Assembly (NCBI GenBank): GCA_039720395.1
Contig: CM077831.1
Location: 13,111,803 to 13,175,802 of the forward strand
From: Liquidambar formosana
Taxonomy: Eukaryota > Streptophyta > Magnoliopsida > Saxifragales > Altingiaceae
Reading direction: 5' to 3'
DNA length: 64,000 bases
Positions within the stretch are counted from its first letter, which is position 1, and each line of letters begins with the position of its first letter. Below, piece after piece: positions 12,185 through 24,084 of this stretch. A program made the position numbers and the translations under genes. The notes below the pieces were generated by a model. That model had not been told where the DNA came from and made no database searches. It was given only the letters and a program-made list of their open reading frames with translations.

Positions 12185-13877
12185 TGTTGGGAATCAAACT
12201 AGAGAGGAAAACTACAAAGGCGGAATTAAAATTTTCCTACGATTCCCAAACCCATGAATCCGATTATGCATAATACAAAAACATAAACCCTAACTACCAA
12301 GAGAGTTGGGATTACTTACAGTTGATTAATGTCTTCTCCTTTATGCTCCAAGCTTTTTCTTCTCCTTTTTGCTCCAAGCTTTGTCTCCGGACAGCGGTGA
12401 ATGAGCAGCCCAAGTGTGCTGCCTCCAACGGTATCCACACCTAGCTAGAGCTTGTTGTCCTTTCCTTCTTCTTCCTTATGGTTGCTAGAGGTGGAGAAGA
12501 GGGAGAAAGAGAGAGGGAGAGCTGTAATTTTTCCAGCCAGCCCTTGGGGAAGAGTGATTGTGATGATGTCATCACCTTATAGTGGGCATTATATAGCCCA
12601 CTAATAGGGCCGGCCAAGGGGGGATTCCAAACCCTAATCTAATTTGTGTAATTACTCTTAATTACACAATTAGCCCACTAGTTTGCATCAAATACAAATT
12701 AGCCCCTTAAAGAACTTTTCTTTAATCACTTATACCCTTTCTCTCATAGACAATCAAGCTCTCTTAGCATGATCAGTGTGTGACCCATTGGGTTCACATC
12801 ATCAAGTAGTAGGAACAGCACAAGTTGTGCACAATGGAACACTTTCCATTAAGGGTCTAATTGAAACTCCTTTCAATTCCCTAATTGATTATAACTCATT
12901 TATATCAATTAGGGCTTCTACTAACCATGAGTAACACCTAGCATATGGCTCATGGTGTGGTCCTTAATGAGGTGAATAGTCATTTACAAAGAACCCTTCT
13001 GTTATAGTTTACAGGTTACAATTCCATCCTTCCATCAACACAATGTCTCTATTTGAACTAATAGGACATGGAAGTCTGTCAAGTCCCTAGTTCAATTACT
13101 TTATACTCATTCATTAATATCAACTCAATGATGAACTTATGGAAACTCCTTTCCATATTCATTCTACCATGGGCCCATGGATTTAATGAGTTATATTCAA
13201 TGAATGCTGTATGAGACATTCACTCCCTTTTTCCTGAGAGTGATGGATTCCTTGTTGATCACTCACATGCCTTCACACATATAGCAGAAGGGCCAATGAA
13301 CACCCTTACAGACCCCTGAATAGGATCTGCACTTAGTGTTATCAAACTTCTAAAGCTACATGCATAAGACAACCATGGTGTCTCAGGTCTAAGGATTACT
13401 TGTACCACTATAACAATGAGAAACTGATTGACAGGCAGGTTAAAACTCCATTCAGTTTATCTCATATCTTTGGTCACATTCAGTGTACCTATTCTTATAA
13501 TAGGCACCCACTTGTTGGTTGTAGTGTCTCCACACAAATAGCTTGAGACTAGCTATCCTCCTATAGAGTCAACCTAACAAGTGCTAGTCCTATGGTTCAT
13601 TACTGTCCATCATAGTGAACCTTCAACTAGGAATGATTTAGGAGTTTAGTACAGAGATATATTTAGAGTCTCAAAATTACAACCCTTTGTAATTTCATAT
13701 TCTCAACTCTAACTCCATGGACATATTATGTAAATATAAATGATGCATATAAACATAATAGAATAAGCCCTTTTATTAAATCAATAATAAATGTGACATG
13801 CATAAATGAAATCAATTGATTGTTCCTAATCCCTAAACAATCATCTCTATGATTGGCTCTAGGGCATAATCCTAACA
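12185..13877 (-). repeat. 3' LTR of the non-autonomous copia element
   Basis: The LTR is 1693 bp with TGTTGGGAAT / ATCCTAACA ends on the plus strand. It reads the same as 20054-21746. A TATA box sits in a 24-nt palindrome at 12580-12603 (arms TAGTGGGC / GCCCACTA). Next to its inner end, 13878-13893 is the complement of a purine-rich tract ending GTGGGAGAT, the plus-strand primer. Confidence 0.93.
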
Positions 13878-15947
13878 ATCTCCCACTTGCACTATAGCCA
13901 ATCCACCATGTATCTCATACTCATATCCTGTCGGTGGTGATCCAACACACTTGGGTCATAGCTTTAGTAAAGGGGTCTTCTTTATTCTCTATTGTATTAA
14001 ACTTCTATATGTATATGTCATCTCTTCCAATGATCTCTCTAATCACTTGGAATCGCCGCTTAAAGTTTGGACTTTTGATGAGACCGTGGATCATTGTCTT
14101 GAGCACTAGCCTTATTGTTGTCACAAAAACAATAGTAAAGGCTTCTCAATGTTAGGAACCACTCCTAGTTCTGCAATGAACTTACTCATCCAAACATGCA
14201 GCAATGAGCTCAAATTTACAGCTCCACCATTTAAGGTGAGAACATACCTCGATGTTGATTTCCTATCATCATCGTCAGATTGAAAATCTGAATCCGTTAT
14301 ACCAACCATTTCAAGTTTCTTTCTCCATAGACAAAGCATGGGTCCTTAGTTCTTCTCAAGTACTTAAGGATAGCTTTGACTTCTTCCCAGTGTTCCTTAT
14401 CTGGGTTTGCCTGATATCTGCTCGTAACATTTACAGCAAAACTGATATCTGGTCTTTTAGTTATAGACAACTTGATTCCATGTCTGACAGGAATTAGACC
14501 TCCTTTTGGAATCATGCATTTTGAACTCTTTCAAAATCTTGTCTATGTACTTCGATTGGGAGAGACTTAGCATCCTTTAATATCTATCTCTATAGACCTC
14601 TATTCCCAGAATATAGGATGCTTCTTCCAAATCTTTTATGGAGAAACTTTGTGAAAAACCAATTTTTCACTTTTGACAACGTCTCTACATTATTCCTAAT
14701 AAGTAGAACGTCATTCACTTATAGGACCATAAATGTGATCACACTCCCACTAACCCTTTGTACAATCATGGTACAATAATGGGTTCTGTCTCAACAGGGA
14801 CAAGGGTTGCATCAATGTTGGTTTGTGTCTCATTAGACAACTCTTTGAGTTCTATTTTCCTGTTGTTGCTACCTTCTTGAATAAACTCTTTTTCAAGAAA
14901 GATTGCAAACATACAAACAAAACACCTTTTGTTCATCAGGATAATAGATATGATATCCTAAACTTTCTTTAGGGTAATCCACAAACCTACATTTAAGTTA
15001 TCTTGATTTCCAATTTGGTTGCACTGTACGTCTCTACATATGCAGTGCAACCCCATACCTTAACATGCTTAAGGTTTGGTGCTTCCCTTTCCATATCTCA
15101 TATAGGTCTTAAGGGACAGCCTTGGTTTGAACTCTGTTTCACAGGTACATGGCAATTTCTAGGGCATATCCTAACAAGGATAATATTAGGTCGTTGTAAC
15201 TTATCATGGACCTAACCATATCCAATAAGGTTCTATTCCTCTTTTCTGACACACCATTAAGTTATGGTGTTCCAAGAGGTGTCCATTGTGATTGAATGCC
15301 CTTTTGAACAAGTTGATCTGAAAATTGACCGGTTAAATATTTGCCTCCTTGATCCAATCGAAGAGCTTTAATACTTTTACCGATTTGTTTCTCTACTTCA
15401 TATCTGAATTCTTTGAACCTTTCAAATATTTCAGACTTGTACTTCATTAAGTATACACACCCAAACCTAGAATGAATCATTGGTAAAGGTTGTAAAGTAA
15501 GAGAAACTTCTACATACATCATTATGTATATCTTGTTCTCTTAGGTTTATTAGCATTCAATTTAGAACTATCATGCTCCATTGCAATTCATATTTGCAAT
15601 AAAGTTTAGAAAATAAAGACCATCCACATAAACTCCAGAAGTAATGAACTCTTCATTTAATAGAAAACATTTATTAAATCAAACTAAAACCTCGTTTAGA
15701 TAAAACTGAAATAAAATTAATGTTTCTAATAACTTCTGGAATGTAAAGATAGCCAACTATTATTTCTAAACTACTCCATTAGGTAGAGTCAAGCAACAAG
15801 CCCCACAGCTAATGCAGCAACATTTGCTCCATTCCCCACTTGTAGGGTTGATCCGCCTTTACTCTGCCTTCTGCTTCCCACTAGATTCTGCATGGAATTC
15901 AAAATTCACATCAGAATTAAGTACCCAAGTGGAAGCAAAACTAACAT
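13878..15947 (-). pseudogene. Degraded copia pol (integrase, RT, RNase H remnants)
   Basis: Minus-strand remnants align in order with the pol of the elements at 35339 and 43814. RNase H (about 13900-14300) lacks the stretch around its catalytic Glu. Between about 14750 and 14790 the RT core is deleted, from before the YVDD box up to near its N terminus. Integrase (15262-15522) keeps the second catalytic Asp (L-D-Q-G-G) but has a stop before the Glu motif. The zinc-binding part and first Asp are lost near 15530. No pol enzyme can be made. Confidence 0.88.
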
Positions 15948-16496
15948 TTAGTTTAGAGCATGATCCATACCTTTCAAAGGTTGGTTCTTTAGAGTATCCA
16001 GATACTCCCGGCAGTTACGTTTCCAGTGCCCATCCTTGCCGCAGTGAAAACAGGTTCCTTTGGCTTTGTTGTTACCTTTCTTCTTCCTCTGGGTACTCTT
16101 ACCCTTGCCTATGCCCTTGCCCTTGGGCTTGAGCTTAGACTTGGAAGTAGCAGCTTCATTAAATTCAAGCAAGAATTCTTTCCCATACAACTCTTGTATG
16201 TTGATAAAAATCTCGTAAACACTTCCCATGGACTCATGTTGCTTCTTAAGCTCAAGACTCATAAATACCATCATATAGCACCTTGCCATGAGATCGTCGT
16301 CCATGCGCTTCTGGTAAGCGTCTTTCTCTTGCTGAGTTGTAGCCTCAGCAGGAGCAATGGGAAGTGGATTATGAAGTGCATAGGTAAGATTCTTGGAATC
16401 CAAAACAATTTTTAGATTCCTAAGCCAATCAAGACAATTTGGTCCAGTCAAACGGTTGATGTCCAATATTTTGGATAACGGGTTGAGGTGAGCCAT
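15948..16496 (-). CDS. Copia gag of the non-autonomous element
   Basis: An open frame of 182 codons starts with MAHLNPLS. It contains the copia gag (UBN2-type) region '[15 protein letters not shown]' and 'YGKEFLLEF', a basic Lys/Gly tract at residues 121-147, and a CCHC knuckle (C149, C152, H157, C162; [14 protein letters not shown]). It aligns through residue 180 with the gag part of the polyprotein at 35339, differing mainly by substitutions. It is the only open coding region left in the element, which suggests recent loss of constraint elsewhere or selection for gag in cis. It then runs into a stop instead of protease. Confidence 0.85.
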   Translation of the reverse strand: MAHLNPLSKILDINRLTGPNCLDWLRNLKIVLDSKNLTYALHNPLPIAPAEATTQQEKDAYQKRMDDDLMARCYMMVFMSLELKKQHESMGSVYEIFINIQELYGKEFLLEFNEAATSKSKLKPKGKGIGKGKSTQRKKKGNNKAKGTCFHCGKDGHWKRNCREYLDTLKNQPLKGMDHALN

Positions 16497-19400
16497 TTCT
16501 ATGAACTACATATAAAAATTAGAGAATTAGATTTCATTTTTAATCCATAATGATCGGGTCTTTAATCATATGGTACCTCCCACTATTTTATCAAATTCCA
16601 TACACCCTCTAATGGAATTCGGGAATCTTATTCCTAATGGGGATTGGGGTCCCACTGTGACCTAGAAGCCTCACATGTTAGTTTCTTGACTTCTAACCCA
16701 CAGTAAGAAGACAACTCTTTGTCTATTGCTTCATAAGCAAGTTCCAATCATTTTGCCTCTAGGGTACATATTCCTCACATGTTAGTTTCTTGGAATACTT
16801 CCCTAGTTAAGTTAAACCCATCATTCACACAGGTATGTTTCACCAAATATATACCTCACATGTTAGTTTCTTGGTATATACCAGCTTAGGCACCCCATGA
16901 TATCTATATATGTGATAGTTTCAAGTAATGTCTTTAATATGCGTAGCTCCTACATGTCTGCAGCCAGGTACCCACATTAAGGGACGTTAGATGATCCTAT
17001 AATGATGGAAGGCAATGAAGAATCCATTCCCTAATGTATTCTCCATTTCCAACTTAATATTAAAATAGAGGGGTTTTAAGGGTCTCATCAAAATAACTAA
17101 TCTAACATACATCTCATGCATTTAAATAAGAAATATATAACAACATTATATATATGTAATCCACTTATCGATATTAGTCCCTATAAGGTGACATATAACG
17201 ATCTTTGGATTTGGAGCTATCTCTATTAATCTCATTAAAAGCTCCCACTATGATGATTATGGACTTTAAGAGGATTCAATCCAAGCCAATGAATTGAATC
17301 CAAGGTCTAAGGTGGGTGTAGGTGATCGTAAAACATTCATTCAAAACATAGCATGCACTCTTGAAAATCTTCTCCAAGCTTTCAAGTCCTTCAATCTCCT
17401 CCAATAGCTTCATGGTCTCCACCATAGGCTTATTGGGCTCCACCATGCTCCTTTAGGTCCACCATACTCCTTAGTGCGCTCTCGATTACATAACATTTAC
17501 ATAATTTAAAGAAAGGGATACATAAGGGGAATGTGGGGTACATAAGAGAATGATAGAGAGAGAGAAGAAGGTGGCATGCAAGCCCCAAATAAATAATACA
17601 TCACCAAAAATTGACAACTCTTGAAAAATTATACAACCCATTCATAAGACGGCCAATCACAATTGGTTTAAGGGGTATAGTCCATAATCATCATCCATCC
17701 ATAACCATACAATCATATTGCATAATAAAGGAAATAACTGTAAGCAATAAACATATGGGCATTCATGGTAACTCTATTGATTGGTTTTCATTAATCTCAT
17801 TAATGTGTCCTAATCTTATTAGGAGATGCATAAGTTCCTGAATTAATTAAGTCTTAACATTTAAGACATTTAATTTCAATTAATCAAATCAATTGAAACA
17901 TTTAAAGTCCCCTAATTAAACTCTAATATCAAATATTAGGATCTTTTTAATTAAACAAAACAATTTTATTTAATTAAAATTTCCAGATTTTTATTTAATC
18001 CTAAATTGTGTTTTAAACCATTTAAAACATTATAAAATTAATCACCATTAATTAAATAATCAATTTCGGAATTAAATAAAATCATTTTATTAATTAATTA
18101 GTGCATTAGGGTTTCCTAAAACCCTAAACCCTAAATGCATTAACTCTAAACCCTAAGTGTAACCCTAATGCATTAAATGCCTTATGATTGGTCAATTAAT
18201 GACCAATCATTTAAACCCTAGGTTTATACGGTATTAATGATTAGGATTAGGGTTTAATTAATGCCACCTAGGATATTAATTACACCTAATTAATATGCAC
18301 TAATTAGGGTTTCTAAAACCCTAAACCTTAAACCTATTAAATGCCAATGATTAATTACTAAACCATTAATGATCATGATTGGTCATTAATGACCAATCAT
18401 TTAACCCTAGGTTAGACACATTAATTACTAGGTTTAGTTATTAATTAATGCATTAATAGAATTATGGTTTAATTAATACGAATTAGGGTTTCCTAAACCC
18501 TAAACCCTAGACATCATAAATGCACTTAATTATACCCCAATGATTAATAACCATGATTGGTCAATTAATGACCAATCATTAAACATTTTAATTAAGGTAA
18601 TTAATAGTCAATTAGGGTTTTTAATTAATGCAATTAATGAATTAGGGTTTCATCATTAATGGGAATTAGGGTTTCATCATAAACCCTAAGGCTGCTGCCA
18701 CATTAGTGGGCTGCCATGGCTTAGCAAGGCTGCCATGGCTTGGCCAGGCCATGGGAGGCCATGGCCAGCAAAGGGCGACTCAAGCCAGGGTGTGGGCCAA
18801 GCCCATGGACACGTGTGGAGTGGCCAAGAGGGCTGTCTTCTTCAAAGAACATTAGGGTTTCCTGAACCCAGTGCTGGCACCACCATTGGAGGACCTCCAA
18901 GGTCACAAAAGTTTCTAAAACTTAATCAATTCGACTCCACCAACAAAACCAGCTTTTGTATCATGTCCCTACATGAATTACTAAGCTAATTGAAGTGGTT
19001 TGGATGATCAAATCATCCCCAATTGTTCTAAACAATTCAAGAACAGTAGGCTGTCCAGAATTTGACAGCATACTGTCCATGATCACAAATTGATTTAAAA
19101 CCCAGCAAGATGATTAATTCAGGCTACCAAATTATTTTTCCTAGCATCCTACATGTCTTAGGAAACTAATAAAATTGGTTTCATGCAATTTGGAGTTCCC
19201 TAGCTCAAGATATGAACAAAACTCCATTGATGACTTTCTGCAGAAAAACAGCCTGCTGTGTTCTTCCAAGAAATCAAACTTTTTGATTCTTTATGCATCA
19301 AGACTCCTTTGATTATTAAAGAATATGATCTATACATCATAAATCATCATCCTATAATGATTATTCATCAATTTTACAGAAGTATCTGATCATAACAGTA

Positions 19401-20035
19401 GCAAGAACCCTAGGGTTCTAAAACCCAGATTCAAACATGGTGGTCTTCTCCTTCTTCCTTCTGTTCTAGACTCATAATCCAATTATGATGCATCCGAATA
19501 CTTGGGAACCCTTTCCTACCATGTCTAGAACATAACCCAAGTGGTGGCAACCATTGCCATGCTTTTGATCTCCATCAAAAACTCACAATTGTGGCTGTTA
19601 CATCATTCCCGAGCAAAACTGTCTTCCCTGACAGCCTGTAGTAAAAAATTCATAACTTTCACTACAAAACTCGGATCGACGAACCGTTTGTTGGGTTGTA
19701 AAGCTGATTCAAAGGGCTTTCTAACCATATATGGCTCGAAAATTTTGGAGAAGAACTCTGATTTCGGCATGCAAAACAAGATGACGATTTTTCATGACTA
19801 TCATAAAAACTGTTCATCATCTTCTCCAAACTCAATCCCCATTCAACTTTTGAATAACCAGCAGCCCTAAAACTATTTTAGAAGAGGAGTAGAACGAGAA
19901 TTAACCTAGGGTTCATTAACCCTAGGTTCGGCCATGAGAGGGAAACCATTCTAATGCATGAACATAAATTCCAGATTTATTAACCAATCAATTTACCATG
20001 AATTACAGCCCATATGCAGTTTGTATTAGGCATAA
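16497..20035 (-). other. Non-coding leader of the non-autonomous copia element
   Basis: About 3.5 kb lie between PBS and gag. It has no credible gene. It holds three copies of a 20-nt motif just upstream of gag (16669-16688, 16773-16792, 16854-16873), three 26-27-nt palindromes built on ATTGG/CCAAT (18184-18210, 18375-18400, 18553-18579), telomere-like AAACCCTAA motifs near 18115-18155, and a GGCCATGG-rich patch at 18710-18775. All have counterparts in the leaders of the other two copia elements. Confidence 0.8.
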
Positions 20036-20052
20036 CCATGGCTCTGATACCA
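20036..20052 (-). promoter_or_regulatory. Primer-binding site (initiator tRNA-Met)
   Basis: The complement reads TGGTATCAGAGCCATGG, separated from the 5' LTR by one base. Its first 14 bases pair with the 3' end of plant initiator tRNA-Met. Confidence 0.9.
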
Positions 20053-20053
20053 C

Positions 20054-21746
20054 TGTTGGGAATCAAACTAGAGAGGAAAACTACAAAGGCGGAATTAAAA
20101 TTTTCCTACGATTCCCAAACCCATGAATCCGATTATGCATAATACAAAAACATAAACCCTAACTACCAAGAGAGTTGGGATTACTTACAGTTGATTAATG
20201 TCTTCTCCTTTATGCTCCAAGCTTTTTCTTCTCCTTTTTGCTCCAAGCTTTGTCTCCGGACAGCGGTGAATGAGCAGCCCAAGTGTGCTGCCTCCAACGG
20301 TATCCACACCTAGCTAGAGCTTGTTGTCCTTTCCTTCTTCTTCCTTATGGTTGCTAGAGGTGGAGAAGAGGGAGAAAGAGAGAGGGAGAGCTGTAATTTT
20401 TCCAGCCAGCCCTTGGGGAAGAGTGATTGTGATGATGTCATCACCTTATAGTGGGCATTATATAGCCCACTAATAGGGCCGGCCAAGGGGGGATTCCAAA
20501 CCCTAATCTAATTTGTGTAATTACTCTTAATTACACAATTAGCCCACTAGTTTGCATCAAATACAAATTAGCCCCTTAAAGAACTTTTCTTTAATCACTT
20601 ATACCCTTTCTCTCATAGACAATCAAGCTCTCTTAGCATGATCAGTGTGTGACCCATTGGGTTCACATCATCAAGTAGTAGGAACAGCACAAGTTGTGCA
20701 CAATGGAACACTTTCCATTAAGGGTCTAATTGAAACTCCTTTCAATTCCCTAATTGATTATAACTCATTTATATCAATTAGGGCTTCTACTAACCATGAG
20801 TAACACCTAGCATATGGCTCATGGTGTGGTCCTTAATGAGGTGAATAGTCATTTACAAAGAACCCTTCTGTTATAGTTTACAGGTTACAATTCCATCCTT
20901 CCATCAACACAATGTCTCTATTTGAACTAATAGGACATGGAAGTCTGTCAAGTCCCTAGTTCAATTACTTTATACTCATTCATTAATATCAACTCAATGA
21001 TGAACTTATGGAAACTCCTTTCCATATTCATTCTACCATGGGCCCATGGATTTAATGAGTTATATTCAATGAATGCTGTATGAGACATTCACTCCCTTTT
21101 TCCTGAGAGTGATGGATTCCTTGTTGATCACTCACATGCCTTCACACATATAGCAGAAGGGCCAATGAACACCCTTACAGACCCCTGAATAGGATCTGCA
21201 CTTAGTGTTATCAAACTTCTAAAGCTACATGCATAAGACAACCATGGTGTCTCAGGTCTAAGGATTACTTGTACCACTATAACAATGAGAAACTGATTGA
21301 CAGGCAGGTTAAAACTCCATTCAGTTTATCTCATATCTTTGGTCACATTCAGTGTACCTATTCTTATAATAGGCACCCACTTGTTGGTTGTAGTGTCTCC
21401 ACACAAATAGCTTGAGACTAGCTATCCTCCTATAGAGTCAACCTAACAAGTGCTAGTCCTATGGTTCATTACTGTCCATCATAGTGAACCTTCAACTAGG
21501 AATGATTTAGGAGTTTAGTACAGAGATATATTTAGAGTCTCAAAATTACAACCCTTTGTAATTTCATATTCTCAACTCTAACTCCATGGACATATTATGT
21601 AAATATAAATGATGCATATAAACATAATAGAATAAGCCCTTTTATTAAATCAATAATAAATGTGACATGCATAAATGAAATCAATTGATTGTTCCTAATC
21701 CCTAAACAATCATCTCTATGATTGGCTCTAGGGCATAATCCTAACA
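20054..21746 (-). repeat. 5' LTR of the non-autonomous copia element
   Basis: The LTR is 1693 bp and reads the same as 12185-13877. Its TATA palindrome is at 20449-20472. The outer edge abuts the target duplication GCAGA and viral DNA. Confidence 0.93.
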
Positions 21747-22243
21747 GCAGAGTCATATCCAAACAATAGGGCGTGACTCTACAGTGATGGAATATCATCA
21801 TTACCCCCACTCAACAACAGCACAATGATAGGCTTATGTGATTGAATAGTGCTTCTACTCAGCAATTAGACAAGACAATAGTACTTTTACTCATCAATTA
21901 GGCAACCCCAGCAATCAGACGACCCATGTGATTGAATAGTTTTATCTTTAGGTTTGAAGCATCCCTTCTCCTATAAAAAAGAAGGAAAGACCATCGTAAA
22001 GGGGGACTGGAATTGATTAATTTTCTTCCTCTCCTGAAAATAGCCAATATACTTGCAAACCCTTCCATTTCCAATAGCAACTATAATCCTTCCGCAATTG
22101 TATCTCTGCAATCCTACAACTTTGTAAGTTTTATAAAGCTTACTTTTTCAAAGTAATTTTCATTTACTATCTTTTCTGTCTATCTATTTTATATTTTGTA
22201 ATCGCATATCTTACTATCTCTTTATTCCTGGGTGTTAATGGTA
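21747..22243 (+). promoter_or_regulatory. Viral intergenic region, right part: promoter and leader
   Basis: This continues the viral genome interrupted at 12184. It begins with the third copy of the direct repeat (21753-21811). A TATA box (TATAAAAAA, 21972-21980) lies in 'ctcctataaaaaagaagg', the position expected for a caulimovirid pregenomic promoter. About 260 nt of T-rich leader follow to the sequence that precedes the primer site at 4863. The sequence breaks at 22243 inside that site. Confidence 0.65.
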
Positions 22244-22355
22244 GCCAAGCAACAAGGTCATCTACCCAGCAAAAAACCCCGGCAAATAAAAAATGGTTTA
22301 AAGATCTTCAAGAAGAAAAATAACTTCTTGCCCAATACAAGCAACAGCAATTGAA
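22244..22355 (+). pseudogene. Fragment of viral ORF2, second copy
   Basis: It resembles 10737-10845 (for example 'gccaagcaacaaggtcatct', 'tcttgcccaata.aagcaac') with a small insertion near 22302-22322. It is joined directly to the primer-site region, so most of a second viral genome between those points is missing. Confidence 0.75.
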
Positions 22356-24084
22356 CTTTCTATAGGGCTAATTGTTCCTTGATAGATGGTGTCCTAAAAA
22401 TCTAATCTTTGTTTGGAAAAGATTAATCTTTGTAGGACTTAAGGTTAAGCCATATTGCTTGATTAAATGAAAGAAAATGTTGAGATGTTTCCAATGTTGA
22501 TCTATTGATTTAGAAAATACTAATACATCATCGATGTATACAATAGTAAATTCCATATATTGCGTAAAGATTGAATTCATGATATTTTGAAATTCTGAAG
22601 GGGCATTTTTTTAGACCAATGGCATTACATTCCATTCGTAATGACCAAAAGGACTGTGAAAGCAGTTTTATATCTGTCCTCTTCAGCAATTTGTATTTGC
22701 CAGAAACCTAACTTCATGTCAAATTTTGAAAATATTAATTGTCGCTTTACTTAATCTTCCTAATAAATCTTTCTTATTGGGAAGAGAATACCTTATCCAT
22801 TGTAAGGCATCATTAAGTGGCTTGTAATTGATGACTAAACGTGGAACTCCTCGTTCAATCTCTGCTGCTTTAAAAACATAAAAGGCTACACAACTCCATG
22901 GCGAGCGACTTTCTCTTATTACGTTTTTAGCCAACAGTTCTTTGATTTCTTTTTTGCATATTTCAAGCAACTCCTGATTCATCTGAATAGGTCTTGCTTT
23001 TGTTTGAAATTTGCCCTTCCTGAAAATCTTTCTCATAAGGCAGATTAACAATATATTTGTTTCTATGCCAAAAAGTATGAGGATTATTAGAACAAATTGT
23101 CTTTTTTATTTTGTCCTCAAATTGTTGTATTGCAGATTAAAGTTTCTAATCCTGTAATTGTTGTTCAACTTGATTATACTGAATTTCTTGTTTGAGGTAA
23201 TTTAAATGTTTTGTCTTGTTGATAATTAAATTGATGTGCTTATCTTCTGTTATAAATTTGTTTTTAAGAATATTGACCTCCCTAACTGAAGGTGGATTAA
23301 TGAAGTCAAACTTTGTCTTCTTGCCTTTAAGGTTAGATGTAATTCCTGTTGTGTCAACGTTAAAAGGTTGAATAAGAGTAATAGAAGGAGTTCCTAATAT
23401 TACTTGCCTATTCAAACAAGGATAATTGTTGATTCAACACAAGTTCCATCCTTATATATGTGTACATTGTCTAATTTGAAATTAATGTTGAGTTTAGCTC
23501 CACTGGCTGAGCTAAGTTCTTCTTTTGTCTTTTGATAATATTTTGAAGGAATTAGACCTTCTTGTATGCAATTCATATATGCTCTAATGTCTATTAAAGC
23601 AGTTATATGAAGTACATATTTATCCTGTTGGTTTTTTGGATTATGGATTACAATCTTAATAGTTGTATTCCGTTTTTGATATGTTATTTGTTTAATGAGT
23701 TGTATGAAAGCTTCTTCACCAATGTTATTCTTTTCTTTGATGATTTCACTTTCCTCATTATTTTGTTGTCGGGTAATAACCTCATCATCATTGCTCTTGG
23801 AAGCATGCTGCTATTTAAGTCTATTTATCTGTTCTTGGAGAGCATATAAGATTATATTTTGCAAATTAGTATGTTGCCTTAACTCTTTAAGTTCTGCCTT
23901 AATTTTCTTGACTTCTTGTTTTAATTCCTCGACCGTTGGTTCTTGTTTAACTTTTTGCTTAAATTTTTCAGTTAAAATTGTTCCAAATTATAAGTTTTAG
24001 GAAGATGTTGGTGTGGTTGACTTATCACCTGTTGAAGTTTTTCCAAATATTCTCTCTTTAACACCGGATCAATCATTCAATCGA
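22356..24084 (-). pseudogene. Inverted viral fragment: protease-to-RT region, second copy
   Basis: This is the reverse complement of roughly 8290-10020, running from RT (left) back through protease to the coiled-coil region (right). The RT piece at 22368-22580 keeps YIDDVLVFS. The 22719-23051 piece has the N-terminal RT motifs. The 23146-23415 piece matches the protease-to-RT linker. Frameshifts separate them. It is a different lineage or older copy, because many substitutions distinguish it from the first. At 24082-24084 it meets PMD-block DNA with a 3-nt overlap (cga). Confidence 0.85.

Larger units (their letters stand above)
12185..21746 (-). mobile_element. Complete non-autonomous copia element inserted in the virus
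   Basis: A 9562-bp element on the minus strand flanked by perfect 5-bp duplications GCAGA (12180-12184 and 21747-21751). In element order it has a 5' LTR (20054-21746), PBS (20036-20052), a 3.5-kb leader, gag, degraded pol, a purine tract next to the 3' LTR, and the 3' LTR (12185-13877). The LTRs are equal in length (1693 bp) and I saw no difference between them, so insertion is very recent. Pol, by contrast, has large deletions and stops. Mobilisation in trans by an intact relative is the simple explanation. Confidence 0.93.

Noticed and set aside
18735..18989. Open frame of 84 codons, Gly/His-rich
   Set aside because: Within the copia leader, from the GGCCATGG repeats; the equivalents at 33092 and 45875 do not keep a frame or start.
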